Part shown: one piece after another, positions 31,970 through 41,385 of the stretch
Layout of the letters: each line of letters starts with the position of its first letter
Numbering within the stretch: position 1 is the first letter of the stretch
Origin: Microvirga sp.
Lineage (GTDB): Bacteria > Pseudomonadota > Alphaproteobacteria > Rhizobiales > Beijerinckiaceae
NCBI RefSeq assembly: GCF_014699075.1
Contig: NZ_JACXAB010000029.1
Location: 1 to 50,054 of the forward strand
DNA: 50,054 bases
Direction of reading: 5' to 3'
Program-made: the position numbers and the translations under genes
The notes under the pieces: generated by a model
Seen by the model: only the letters and a program-made list of their open reading frames with translations
Told to the model about the DNA's origin: nothing
Database searches by the model: none

Positions 31970-33589
31970 ATGACGGCTCCCCGCATCACCATGAAGCGCG
32001 CGATCCTCCTCATGCTCTGGCTGACGCTTGCCCTGCTTTCCGGCAGCGGCGGCGTCCTTGCCCATGCGGCATTGCTCGGGGCCCACCCCCAGGACGGTGC
32101 CATCCTCGACGAGGCTCCTTCCACCCTCACCCTGCACTTCAACGAGCCGGTGTCACCTCTCGTCGTGAGCCTGACGGACGCGGGCGGGCGATCTCATCGG
32201 GACCTCACGGTCAAGGCAGCCAACGGCATTCTCGAGATCGCGACGCCGCCGGGGCTCCAAAGGGGAAGCCATGTCCTGAGCTACCGCGTGACGTCGAATG
32301 ACGGCCACCCCATCGGCGGATCGGTCGTGTTCTCGGTCGGCAGCCGGACCGCCGCCCGAACGCCCGTCGCGGAAGGTGAGGGCTACGGTGTCCGTACCGG
32401 CCTGTGGCTTGCGCGGATGGGACTGTACCTCGGCCTCTTCGCGGGCGTGGGCGGCTCCTTCTTCCTCGCCTGGCTCTCCTCCGCGTGGCGCAGCGGCATG
32501 GTCGAGGGGGGCCTCGGAATCCTCATCGGGACCGGCATCCTTGGCGCCGGCATCTCCCTCGGCCTCCAAGGTGCCGATGCCCTGGGAGAACCGCTTGCTT
32601 CCCTCCGGACGGGCGCCGTGTGGTACGCCGGGTGGGGAACATCCTTCAAATGGACGGTAACCGCAGGGGCCGCAGCCTGCCTCCTTTCATGGTCGGGCCT
32701 GACCGGACCCTTGTGGCGGCGGCGGGCATGCAGTCTCCTGGCCCTGTGCGGGGTCGGCGTTTCCCTCGCTTCCAGCGGCCACGCCTCGGCCGCATCCCCA
32801 CAGTGGCTGACTCGACCTGCCGTGTTCCTGCATGGCATCGGCATCGCATACTGGATCGGAGCCCTTTTCCCGCTGGCGGTCATCGTGCTCAAGGCGGCAA
32901 CGGGTCACCTTGCGATTATCCGGCGCTTCTCGAACGGGGCCCTCGTCGCGGTGGCTGCACTGACGCTTGCGGGCCTCGTGCTGGCGGCGGTCCAGGTGGA
33001 GGAACCCGCCAACCTGACGTCCACCGCCTATGGGCGCGTCCTCGTGGCGAAGACGCTCCTCGTGGCCGTCCTTCTCGGACTGGCGGCCCTCAACCGCCTG
33101 TGGCTGACACCCGGGCTGACGGCCCGGTCGGGGTCGGGAAGAACCTGGCTCGTACGGTCCGTCGCGGCGGAGACGGTCCTCTGCGTAGCCATCCTGGGAG
33201 CCGCAGGACTATGGCGGTTCACCCCGCCGCCGCGGTCGCTCGCGGCCGACGAGGCCGCTGCCGCAGCGACGGGCGTCCACCTTCACTCGGCACGGATCAT
33301 GGCCCAAGTCACGCTTACGCCAGGAAGGGCTGGCCCCATGCGGGGCAGGATCGTGATCGCGTCGGGCAGAGCGGAACCCATTGACGCTAAGGAGGTGACG
33401 ATCTCCCTGTCGAGGCCGGATGACGGGATCGAGGCGCTCATCCGCAAGGCCAGGAAGTCGGGCCGGAACGCATGGGAGGTCGAGAACCTGACGCTGCCCC
33501 TCGCGGGTGCGTGGCAGGCCAGGGTTTCGATCCTCGTCGACGATTTCGAGAAGGCGGACCTGGAGGGTACGATCTCGGTCAGGCCGTGA
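31970..33589 (+). CDS. CopC-CopD fusion copper protein
   Basis: 539 aa. An exported CopC domain comes first (after the signal: LAHAALLGAHPQDGA, with the typical N-terminal copper-binding His; later SNDGHPIGGSVVFSV). CopD follows, with about eight spans including MGLYLGLFAGVGGSFFLAWL and FLHGIGIAYWIGALFPLAVI, and then a C-terminal soluble domain. It likely takes copper across the inner membrane or stores it. The start at 31970 is preferred for the GGGGAG before it; GTG at 31958 is possible. One base separates its stop from the convergent ferritin-like gene. Confidence 0.85.
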   Translation: MTAPRITMKRAILLMLWLTLALLSGSGGVLAHAALLGAHPQDGAILDEAPSTLTLHFNEPVSPLVVSLTDAGGRSHRDLTVKAANGILEIATPPGLQRGSHVLSYRVTSNDGHPIGGSVVFSVGSRTAARTPVAEGEGYGVRTGLWLARMGLYLGLFAGVGGSFFLAWLSSAWRSGMVEGGLGILIGTGILGAGISLGLQGADALGEPLASLRTGAVWYAGWGTSFKWTVTAGAAACLLSWSGLTGPLWRRRACSLLALCGVGVSLASSGHASAASPQWLTRPAVFLHGIGIAYWIGALFPLAVIVLKAATGHLAIIRRFSNGALVAVAALTLAGLVLAAVQVEEPANLTSTAYGRVLVAKTLLVAVLLGLAALNRLWLTPGLTARSGSGRTWLVRSVAAETVLCVAILGAAGLWRFTPPPRSLAADEAAAAATGVHLHSARIMAQVTLTPGRAGPMRGRIVIASGRAEPIDAKEVTISLSRPDDGIEALIRKARKSGRNAWEVENLTLPLAGAWQARVSILVDDFEKADLEGTISVRP

Positions 33590-33590
33590 C

Positions 33591-34478
33591 TCAGGACGGA
33601 ATCGCCGCCGGTCCGTCATGCAACTCCGGCAGGTCCGCCCTCAGCCAGGCGAGGCGCACGATGGCACGGCTGGCCAATTCCTGGACCAGCGCAAGGGCAT
33701 CGGCATCCTTCAGGCTGTCGCCGGCCTCGAGGTATCGGTCCGTGAGCATCTCCGCGAGCGCGATCGGCCCGTTGGGGATTTCCAGCATGGAAACGGCAAT
33801 GGGAACGGTGACCCCATCGAGTTCCACGGCATTCCGCCGCGCTTCCTCCACGAACCCGGAGAGGCGCCCAGCTTCATTCAGGGAAACCTTATGCACGAGG
33901 GGTTCGAGGAGGTCGGCGAGGCGATGCTCCATCGCGGCGAGATCGGTCGTTCCTTGCCCGTCATGTGCCTCATGGTGCCTGCGGTCGGCATGGAAGGCGT
34001 TCCGCCGTTCCCTCCTGAGGATGGACACGTGTTCCAGCTCCTCGTGGGCCATCGTCTCGGCCGCCTGCCGAACCTCGGTGGATTGCGCATGTGCCGCGAC
34101 ATAGCTCCAGAAGGCGAAGGCCCGCTCCTCGTTCCGCACGGCCATCGAGAGAGCCCTGTACGCGGTCAGAAGGCGGGGATGGGCCAATGCTACGCCCTCG
34201 TCGTCGAAGGTCTCGGACCTTTCCCAGCGGATCGAGGCCGGATCGGGATTGCGTCCCTGCGTCCTGGTCGACCAGTGCACGACCCTGTCGAGATGCCCCA
34301 TCTCGTCGGCGGACAGCCGCTCGAACACCGAGGCCAGCGCGGGATCGCCCTCACGGCGCATGCGCTCGCCGATCTCCGCATAGCGGATGGCGGCCTCGCT
34401 CTCCATGGCCGCGGCGATGGCGAACAGCTCATCCAGCGACCTCACGGAACCTGCTGGCTCACTCTTCAGCAAAGACAT
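33591..34478 (-). CDS. Ferritin-like/rubrerythrin-type diiron protein
   Basis: 295 aa, soluble. Helices carry Glu/His pairs of a diiron four-helix bundle: AAAMESEAAIRYAEIG, LSADEMGHLDRVVHW, RNEERAFAFWSYVAAH and MAHEELEHVSILRRER (two E-x2-H and two single Glu). The C-terminal third is another helical region. Possible roles are NO or peroxide detoxification or iron storage. The start at 34478 has GGAGAGG upstream. It is divergent from nosR under the shared box at 34548. Confidence 0.75.
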   Translation of the reverse strand: MSLLKSEPAGSVRSLDELFAIAAAMESEAAIRYAEIGERMRREGDPALASVFERLSADEMGHLDRVVHWSTRTQGRNPDPASIRWERSETFDDEGVALAHPRLLTAYRALSMAVRNEERAFAFWSYVAAHAQSTEVRQAAETMAHEELEHVSILRRERRNAFHADRRHHEAHDGQGTTDLAAMEHRLADLLEPLVHKVSLNEAGRLSGFVEEARRNAVELDGVTVPIAVSMLEIPNGPIALAEMLTDRYLEAGDSLKDADALALVQELASRAIVRLAWLRADLPELHDGPAAIPS

Positions 34479-34547
34479 CGGCCTCTCCGGACTGCGCAAG
34501 GAAACGGAACCTCGAAAGGTTGATAGTCCAGGTCTCGTGCTGTGGGT

Positions 34548-34561
34548 TTGACGCAGATCAA
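34548..34561. promoter_or_regulatory. Nnr/Fnr-type box between ferritin-like gene and nosR
   Basis: TTGACGCAGATCAA. Starts predicted near 34513 (minus, 35-base leader to 34478) and 34596 (plus, about 160 bases to nosR). Confidence 0.7.
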
Positions 34562-34756
34562 TGTGCGCCCGACCACGATGGCCATGATGGTTCTGGGCTT
34601 CGGAAGATCGATTTCAACAGCCCCTGGCATCACGGCGCCTCCCCGCGGAACCAATCCGCAGCGGGGGTCGCACTGCCCCAGTTCAGCAACCAGAACATGA
34701 CACTGGACGGTTCCCTGGTGGTACAATCGCTCCCGACCGGTCTTTCCCGGCACCGA

Positions 34757-37105
34757 ATGATCAGCCGTTTCCAGCTCGTTCGTCTCCTGTCATTGATGGG
34801 GGCGTTCGCGCTCCTGTTCTGGGCCGGACAGGCCATGGCAGCGGGTCGTGTCCAGGAGTTCCTCCCCAAGGCACAGCCCTCCGAGTTCTTTCCCGGGGCC
34901 GATCGCTTCGGCACACCGCAGGGTGACCCGCCCATCATTCCCGTCCACCAAGGCGACCGCCTGGTCGGCTTTGTCTACCTGAACTCGGACGTCACGAGCG
35001 CCACGGGCTACTCCGGCAAGCCCATCAACATGCTGGTCGGAATCGATCTGAACGGCGTGGTCACCGGGATCAAGCTCGTCGACCACAAGGAGCCCATCGT
35101 CCTCATCGGAATCCCCGAGCGCCGCATCGTCGACGCGATGAACACGCTCATCGGACGGGACATGAAGCCGATCGCGTCCGGCGCCGAGCGCCCGCCCCAG
35201 GTCGATATCGTCAGCGGCGCCACCGTGACGGTCCTGGTCATGGGCGACAGCGTGGTGCGCTCGGCCGTGCGCCTCATCAGGAGCGGACGTCTCGGTTCCG
35301 CCCAAGGGACACCCGCGGCAGGCGCAGCTCATCCTGCCGTCAAGAGCGTCGACATGACGAAGAGCGAGGTCCGCGACTGGCAGACGCTGCTCGGTGACGG
35401 CTCGGTGCGCCGCCTGTCATTGTCTGTCGGCGAGGTCAGCGAGGCATTCACCAAGGCTGGCAACCTGGAAGCGGCGGCCAACGCGGAGACCGGCGACCCG
35501 GCAGATGCCTTCATCGACCTGTACCTCGCACCTGTCAGTGCCCCTACCATCGGTCGAAGCCTGCTCGGCGATGCGGCATACGAGCGGCTCAAGGCGCGGC
35601 TGAAGCCGGACCAGCAGGCCATCGTCGTGGCCGGGGACGGTGCGTACTCGTTCAAGGGCTCTGGCTACGTGCGGGGCGGCATCTTCGACCGCATCGAACT
35701 GCTCCAGGATGGCCAGAGCACACGGTTCCGCGACCGCAATCACACCCGCCTCGGCGACCTTGCGGCCGAGGGGGCCCCAGCCCTGCGCGAGATCGCCCTG
35801 TTCGTGGTGCCCGATGACTTCAAGCTTGCCCTCACGGAGCCGTGGCAACTGCAACTGCTCGTCCAGCGGAACGTCGGCGCCCGCGACAAGGCCTTCCTGA
35901 ACTACAATCTCGAATACACCCTCCCGGACCAGTACCTGCGTATCGAGCAGCCTTCCGCACCTCCGGCTCCCGCACAACCGCAAGCCCAGGGTCAAGGCCC
36001 GGCGAGGGCTCAATCTGCTGCCCCTGCTGTGCAATCCCTGAACGATGCCGAAGCGCTTGCGGCGGGAGAGGTCGAGGAGCCGCTCTGGCTCAAGATCTGG
36101 AGGACGAACACCGTCTCCATCGGCATCGCCGCCGTCGCGCTTCTGGTCCTCACCGGCATCTTCTTCTTCCAGGACACCTTGGTCCGCCGCCCCAAGGTCC
36201 ATGTCTGGGTGCGGCGCGTCTACCTCACGTTCACGCTGGTCTGGCTCGGCTGGTACGCCAACGCCCAGCTCTCGGTGGTCAACGTCCTGACCTTCACCAA
36301 CTCCCTCATCACCGACTTCAATTGGGAGTTCTTCCTCGCCGCACCGCTGATCTTCATCCTGTGGGCGGCGGTCGCTGCCGGGCTGCTGTTCTGGGGACGC
36401 GGTCCCTTCTGCGGCTGGCTGTGCCCCTTCGGCGCCCTCCAGGAGCTGACCAACAACATTGCCCAGTGGCTCAAGGTGCCGCAGGTGACCTTGCCTTGGG
36501 GGCTCCATGAGCGTCTGTGGCCGATCAAGTACGTCATCTTCCTCGGCCTGTTCGGGCTGTCGTTCTACTCCGTCGCCCTGGCCGAGGTCGTCGCCGAGGT
36601 CGAGCCGTTCAAGACCGCCATCATCCTGAAGTTCGTCCGCGACTGGCCCTTCGTCATCTATGCCCTGACCCTGCTCACGGCTGGCCTGTTCATCGAACGC
36701 TTCTTCTGCCGCTATCTCTGTCCGCTCGGCGCGGCGCTCGCGATCCCCGGCAAGATCAGGATGTTCGAGTGGCTCAAGCGCTGGCCCGAATGCGGGTCGC
36801 CCTGCCAGCGCTGCTCCAAGGAATGCCCGGTGCAGGCGATCCATCCCGAAGGCTTCATCAACGTCAACGAGTGCATCTACTGCATGCATTGCCAGGAGCT
36901 GTACCACGACGACCAGCGCTGCCCGCACATGATCCAGGTGCGGCTCAAGCGCGAGAAGCGCGAGGCACTTTCTTCGCCTTCCATGAGCCAGATCAAAGAC
37001 GGCGGCAAGGGACCCGCTAAAACTGTCATCACCCACAAGGGCAAGGTCATCGGAAAGCCCATGCTCGAGCCGAGTCCGGCCGACGTTCCGACAACCGTTT
37101 CATGA
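34757..37105 (+). CDS. nosR: NosR, FMN-binding polyferredoxin for N2O reductase
   Basis: 782 aa. Signal (LVRLLSLMGAFALLFWAGQA), periplasmic FMN domain with VDIVSGATVTVLVMG, where the second Thr of S-G-A-T-x-T would carry FMN, then six spans. Cytoplasmic motifs are CGWLCPFGALQ and CRYLCPLGAAL, then two ferredoxin clusters (CQRCSKECPVQAIH, CIYCMHCQELYHD). It drives electrons to NosZ and is needed for nos expression. The frame is open from 34091 but the box lies at 34548; ATG 34697 is a possible earlier start. A Pro/Ala/Gln linker near residue 400 is unusually long. nosZ overlaps by four bases. Confidence 0.94.
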   Translation: MISRFQLVRLLSLMGAFALLFWAGQAMAAGRVQEFLPKAQPSEFFPGADRFGTPQGDPPIIPVHQGDRLVGFVYLNSDVTSATGYSGKPINMLVGIDLNGVVTGIKLVDHKEPIVLIGIPERRIVDAMNTLIGRDMKPIASGAERPPQVDIVSGATVTVLVMGDSVVRSAVRLIRSGRLGSAQGTPAAGAAHPAVKSVDMTKSEVRDWQTLLGDGSVRRLSLSVGEVSEAFTKAGNLEAAANAETGDPADAFIDLYLAPVSAPTIGRSLLGDAAYERLKARLKPDQQAIVVAGDGAYSFKGSGYVRGGIFDRIELLQDGQSTRFRDRNHTRLGDLAAEGAPALREIALFVVPDDFKLALTEPWQLQLLVQRNVGARDKAFLNYNLEYTLPDQYLRIEQPSAPPAPAQPQAQGQGPARAQSAAPAVQSLNDAEALAAGEVEEPLWLKIWRTNTVSIGIAAVALLVLTGIFFFQDTLVRRPKVHVWVRRVYLTFTLVWLGWYANAQLSVVNVLTFTNSLITDFNWEFFLAAPLIFILWAAVAAGLLFWGRGPFCGWLCPFGALQELTNNIAQWLKVPQVTLPWGLHERLWPIKYVIFLGLFGLSFYSVALAEVVAEVEPFKTAIILKFVRDWPFVIYALTLLTAGLFIERFFCRYLCPLGAALAIPGKIRMFEWLKRWPECGSPCQRCSKECPVQAIHPEGFINVNECIYCMHCQELYHDDQRCPHMIQVRLKREKREALSSPSMSQIKDGGKGPAKTVITHKGKVIGKPMLEPSPADVPTTVS

Positions 37106-39069
37106 GCAAGGAGAACCACGTGTCACAAGAGGAAAAGAAAAGCGGCTTCAGCAGACGCCAGTTGCTCGGGACGACCGCCGCCGCGGCGGCGGCAGGAGCC
37201 GCAGGGGTCGCCGGCGGCGTCTCCCTGGACAGCATGGGCATCATCACGCCCGCAGAGGCGCAGACCGCACCGGGTGCGTCCGCGGCGCGGCCCGCCGTGG
37301 CCAACAAATACGAGGTCAAGCCGGGCGAGCTCGACGAGTACTACGTGTTCTTCTCCAGCGGCCAGACCGGCGAGGTCCGCATCGTCGGCCTGCCCTCCAT
37401 GCGCGAGCTAATGCGCGTCCCGGTGTTCAACCGCGACAGCGCCACCGGCTGGGGCCAGACCAACGAGAGCCGCAGGATCCTCACCGAGGGACTCACGCCC
37501 CAGACCGTCGAGTACCTGAAGGACAAGGGCGGGGTCTACACGGCCGGCGACCTGCATCATCCGCATCCCTCCTTCACCGAAGGCACCTACGACGGCCGCT
37601 ACCTGTTCGTGAACGACAAGCTGAACACCCGTGTCGCGCGCATCCGCCTCGACGTGATGAAGTGCGACAAGATCATTCAGCTCCCGAACCAGCACACCGT
37701 GCACGGCCTGCGCGTGCAGAAGTACCCGCGCACGGGCTACGTGTTCTGCAACGGCGAGGACCGCGTGCCGATCCCGAACGACGGCACGGTGCTCGACGAC
37801 CCGAAGAAGTACTCGTCGATCTACACCGCGGTGGACGGCGACACCATGAAGGTTGCCTGGCAGATCAGGGTCGACGGCAACCTCGACAACACCGATGCGG
37901 ACTACCAGGGCAAGTACTCCTTCGCCACCTGCTACAACTCGGAGGAAGGCGTGACGCTCGCCGAGATGATGGCCAAGGAACAGGACTGGGTCGTCATCTT
38001 CAACCTCAAGCGCATCGAGGAGGCGGTGAATGCGGGCAAGGCCGAGATGATCGGCGGCGTGCCGGTCCTCGACGGCCGCAAGGGCTCGCCCTACACCCGC
38101 TACGTGCCGGTCGCAAACAGCCCGCACGGCATCAACACGGCGCCGGACGGCATCCACTTCGTGGTCAACGGCAAGCTCTCGCCCACGGTCTCGGTCTTCG
38201 ACGTGCGCAAGCTCGACGATCTGTTCGCGGACAAGATCCAGCCGCGCGACGTCATCGTGGCGGAGCCGGAACTCGGCCTCGGGCCGTTGCACACCGCCTA
38301 CGACGGCAAGGGCAACGCCTACACGACGCTGTTCCTCGACAGCCAGGTGTGCAAGTGGAACATCGACCTGGCCAAGCGGGCGTTCAAGGGCGACAAGGTC
38401 AATCCGGTCCTCCAGAAGCTCGACGTGCACTACCAGCCGGGCCACAACCACACCTCCATGGGCCAGACCAAGGACGCGGACGGCAAGTGGCTCATCTCGC
38501 TCAACAAGTTCTCGAAGGACCGCTACCTCAACGTCGGCCCTCTCAAGCCCGAGAACGACCAGCTCATCGACATCTCCGGCGACCGGATGGTGCTCGTGCA
38601 CGACAGCCCGAGCTTCGCCGAGCCGCACGACGCCACCATCGTGCACCGTTCGAAGATCAACCCGATCAATGCGTGGAAGCGCGACGACCCGTTCTTCGCC
38701 GACGCGGTGCGGCAGGCCAAGGCCGACGGGGTGACCTTGGAGGCCGACTCGAAGGTGGTGCGTGACGGCAACAAGGTGCGGGTCTACATGACCTCGTCCG
38801 CGCCGGCCTTCGGCCTGGATAGCTTCCAGGTCAAGCAGGGCGACGAGGTGACGGTGTTCGTGACCAACATCGACGAGGTCGAGGACCTGACCCACGGCTT
38901 CGCCATCGTCAACTACGGCATCAGCATGGAGGTGGCGCCACAGGCCACCGCATCGGTCACGTTCAAGGCCGACCGGCCCGGCGTGTACTGGTACTTCTGC
39001 TCCTGGTTCTGCCATGCGATGCACATGGAGATGAAGGGCCGCATGTTTGTCGAGCCGCAGGCGACCTGA
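37102..39069 (+). CDS. nosZ: Nitrous oxide reductase, clade I
   Basis: 655 aa. Tat signal (GFSRRQLLGTTAAAAAAGAA), then a seven-bladed propeller holding CuZ: DLHHPHPSFTEG with its His ligands, later HNHTSMGQ and FAEPHDATIVHRS. The C-terminal cupredoxin with CuA shows WYFCSWFCHAMHMEM, with both Cys and the His/Met ligands. It reduces N2O to N2. Tat rather than Sec export marks clade I. Starts at 37102 in the nosR stop (ATGA). Confidence 0.97.
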   Translation: MSKENHVSQEEKKSGFSRRQLLGTTAAAAAAGAAGVAGGVSLDSMGIITPAEAQTAPGASAARPAVANKYEVKPGELDEYYVFFSSGQTGEVRIVGLPSMRELMRVPVFNRDSATGWGQTNESRRILTEGLTPQTVEYLKDKGGVYTAGDLHHPHPSFTEGTYDGRYLFVNDKLNTRVARIRLDVMKCDKIIQLPNQHTVHGLRVQKYPRTGYVFCNGEDRVPIPNDGTVLDDPKKYSSIYTAVDGDTMKVAWQIRVDGNLDNTDADYQGKYSFATCYNSEEGVTLAEMMAKEQDWVVIFNLKRIEEAVNAGKAEMIGGVPVLDGRKGSPYTRYVPVANSPHGINTAPDGIHFVVNGKLSPTVSVFDVRKLDDLFADKIQPRDVIVAEPELGLGPLHTAYDGKGNAYTTLFLDSQVCKWNIDLAKRAFKGDKVNPVLQKLDVHYQPGHNHTSMGQTKDADGKWLISLNKFSKDRYLNVGPLKPENDQLIDISGDRMVLVHDSPSFAEPHDATIVHRSKINPINAWKRDDPFFADAVRQAKADGVTLEADSKVVRDGNKVRVYMTSSAPAFGLDSFQVKQGDEVTVFVTNIDEVEDLTHGFAIVNYGISMEVAPQATASVTFKADRPGVYWYFCSWFCHAMHMEMKGRMFVEPQAT

Positions 39070-39073
39070 CGAC

Positions 39074-40468
39074 ATGATGGGACCTCGTACACTGGTACGT
39101 CTGGGACTGGCGGCGGCATTCGCCGCCGGTCTCTCCCTGCCCGCCCGGGCGGAGCGGATCGCCATCGGATCTTCCGACAATCCGCAGGAGATCGTCGACT
39201 TGGCGGCGGACGGCGACGTTGTCGTCCTGCGTCGTGGCGAGCACCGCGGTCCACTTCGGATCAGCCGTCGGCTGACCGTCGAGGGTGAGATGGGTGCCGT
39301 CCTGGTCGGACCCGGCCAAGGAAGCGTCGTCACCGTCAGCGCACCCGGAGCCGTAGTGCGCGGCCTGACGATCCGCGGCTCCGGCACGAACCTGGAGAAG
39401 ATGGATGCCGGGGTCTTCGTCGAGAAAACCGCCAAGGGAGCATTGGTCGAGGAGAACAGGATCGAAGGCAACCTCTACGGCATCTACCTCCATGGTGCCG
39501 AGGACTCCGTTGCGCGGGGCAACGAGATCATCGGAATCCAGGAAGGGCGCGTGAACGAGGCCGGCAACGGCATCTCGGTCTGGAACGCTCCCGGAGCCAA
39601 GGTGCTCGACAACGACGTCCGCTTCGGGCGCGACGGCATCTATGTGATCACCAGCAAGCGCAACGTGTTCAGTGGCAACCGCTTCCGCGACCTGCGCTTC
39701 GCCATCCACTACATGTACACCAACGACAGCGAAATCACGGACAACGTCTCCGTCGACAACGCGGTCGGCTTCGCGCTCATGTTCTCGAGCCGCCTGAGGA
39801 TCACCGGCAACGTCTCGGACGGGGACCGCGATCACGGCTTCCTGTTCAACTACGCCAATGCCTCGCAGATTGCCGGCAACATGGTGCTGGGCCGCCTCCA
39901 GGCCGCAGAACGCTGGACCAGCGCCGGCACGCGCTCCAAGGACGACAAGGAGCATGCCGTGCCCTCTTCGGACGAAGTCGCAGCCACCGAGGTTTCGGGT
40001 GCCCGTCCCGGTCCGACGAAATGCGTGTTCATCTACAACGCCAACCAGAACCGCTTCCGCGACAACTGGTTCGAGGGCTGCGAGATCGGCATCCATTTCA
40101 CCGCCGGGTCCGAGCGCAACGAGATGGTCGGCAACGCCTTCATCCGGAACCGCAACCAGGTGAAGTACGTCAGCACGCGCTACCTCGACTGGTCCAAGGA
40201 CGGCCGCGGCAATTTTTGGAGCGACAATCCGGCCTTCGACCTCAACGGCGACGGGCTGGGCGACAGCGCCTACCGCCCGAACGACCTCGTCGACAAGGTG
40301 CTCTGGACCGCACCGCAGGCCAAGGTGCTGATGAACAGCCCGGCCGTGCAGGTGATCCGCTGGGCGCAGGCCCAGTTCCCGGCCCTGCTGCCCGGCGGCG
40401 TCGTCGACAGCCGTCCGCTGATGGCGCCGCCCGCACGCCCGAAGATCGCCGAAGGAGCAAGACCATGA
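39074..40468 (+). CDS. nosD: NosD, periplasmic copper-insertion protein
   Basis: 464 aa. Signal peptide (LVRLGLAAAFAAGLSLPARA), then right-handed beta-helix (CASH/NosD repeats such as GIYLHGAEDSVARGNEII and GISVWNAPGAKVLDNDV). It acts with NosFY in making the CuZ centre. Start taken at ATG 39074, 5 bases after nosZ; ATG 39077 follows directly. It overlaps nosF by four bases. Confidence 0.94.
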   Translation: MMGPRTLVRLGLAAAFAAGLSLPARAERIAIGSSDNPQEIVDLAADGDVVVLRRGEHRGPLRISRRLTVEGEMGAVLVGPGQGSVVTVSAPGAVVRGLTIRGSGTNLEKMDAGVFVEKTAKGALVEENRIEGNLYGIYLHGAEDSVARGNEIIGIQEGRVNEAGNGISVWNAPGAKVLDNDVRFGRDGIYVITSKRNVFSGNRFRDLRFAIHYMYTNDSEITDNVSVDNAVGFALMFSSRLRITGNVSDGDRDHGFLFNYANASQIAGNMVLGRLQAAERWTSAGTRSKDDKEHAVPSSDEVAATEVSGARPGPTKCVFIYNANQNRFRDNWFEGCEIGIHFTAGSERNEMVGNAFIRNRNQVKYVSTRYLDWSKDGRGNFWSDNPAFDLNGDGLGDSAYRPNDLVDKVLWTAPQAKVLMNSPAVQVIRWAQAQFPALLPGGVVDSRPLMAPPARPKIAEGARP

Positions 40469-41385
40469 CCGGAACGGTCGAGATCAGGAATGTCGTGAAG
40501 CGCTTCGGCAAGGTCGAGGCGGTGCGCGACGTCTCCTTCAGCCTGCCGGAAGGCGAGACGGTGGCGCTCGTCGGCCACAACGGTGCCGGAAAGACCACCC
40601 TGATGAAACTCATGCTGGGATTGATCCGGCCGACGGGCGGCAGCATCGCCGTGCTGGGCGACGATCCGGCGGCGGGACAGTTCGAGGCGCGACGCAGGCT
40701 CGGCTACTTGCCGGAGAATGTCTCGTTCAACGCGGCCCTGACCGGACACGAGACGCTGGCGTTCTACGCGCGCCTCAAGCGGGAGTCGGCCAGGGCCTGC
40801 CGGCCGCTTCTCGAACGGGTTGGCCTCACCCATGCCGCCAACCGGCGTGTCGGCACCTATTCCAAGGGCATGCGCCAGAGGCTCGGTCTCGCCCAGGCGC
40901 TGCTCGGTGAGCCCCGGCTGCTTCTGCTCGACGAGCCGACCACCGGCCTCGATCCTGCCCTGCGCCAGAGCTTCTACGAGATCGTGGAGGAGCTGCGCGG
41001 ACGCGGTGCGACGGTCCTGCTGTCGTCGCACGCCCTGACCGAACTCGAGGAGCGCGCCGGGCGCGTCGTCATCATGAACCGCGGCAGCAAGGTCGCGGAC
41101 GGCACGCTCGACGAACTCCGTCGCATCGCCCGGCTGCCGACCCGCATCCGCCTCAAGGTCACCGACGCCGGACTCGCCAACGTGCCGAACTGGCTCGGTC
41201 CCGTGGAGGGATGGCGGCGGGTCAACGGCCGCATGGTCGAGATCGATGCCTCGCCGGAGAGGAAGATCGAGGTGCTGCGGCGCGCGACCGACGAAGGCGC
41301 GCCCGTCGAGGACATCGACGTGGTGCCTCCGACGCTCGACGAGCTTTATGCCCACTTCCTTCTGTCGCAGGAGACCGCGCGATGA
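40465..41385 (+). CDS. nosF: NosF, ABC transporter ATPase
   Basis: 306 aa. Walker A VGHNGAGKTTLMKL near residue 37, signature YSKGMRQRLGLAQALLG, Walker B RLLLLDEPTTGLDP, switch His in LLSSHALTELEE, then a C-terminal extension of about 90 residues. It powers NosY and NosD for sulfur or copper delivery to NosZ. ATG overlaps the nosD stop (ATGA). Confidence 0.95.
   Translation: MTGTVEIRNVVKRFGKVEAVRDVSFSLPEGETVALVGHNGAGKTTLMKLMLGLIRPTGGSIAVLGDDPAAGQFEARRRLGYLPENVSFNAALTGHETLAFYARLKRESARACRPLLERVGLTHAANRRVGTYSKGMRQRLGLAQALLGEPRLLLLDEPTTGLDPALRQSFYEIVEELRGRGATVLLSSHALTELEERAGRVVIMNRGSKVADGTLDELRRIARLPTRIRLKVTDAGLANVPNWLGPVEGWRRVNGRMVEIDASPERKIEVLRRATDEGAPVEDIDVVPPTLDELYAHFLLSQETAR

Noticed and set aside
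34091..34756. Upstream extension of the nosR frame
   Set aside because: It runs opposite the ferritin-like gene and through the box at 34548, and is Arg/Pro-rich. The signal peptide begins at 34757.
37408..39471. 687-codon antisense frame opposite nosZ
   Set aside because: Mirror of nosZ codon bias; no motif and no ribosome-binding site.
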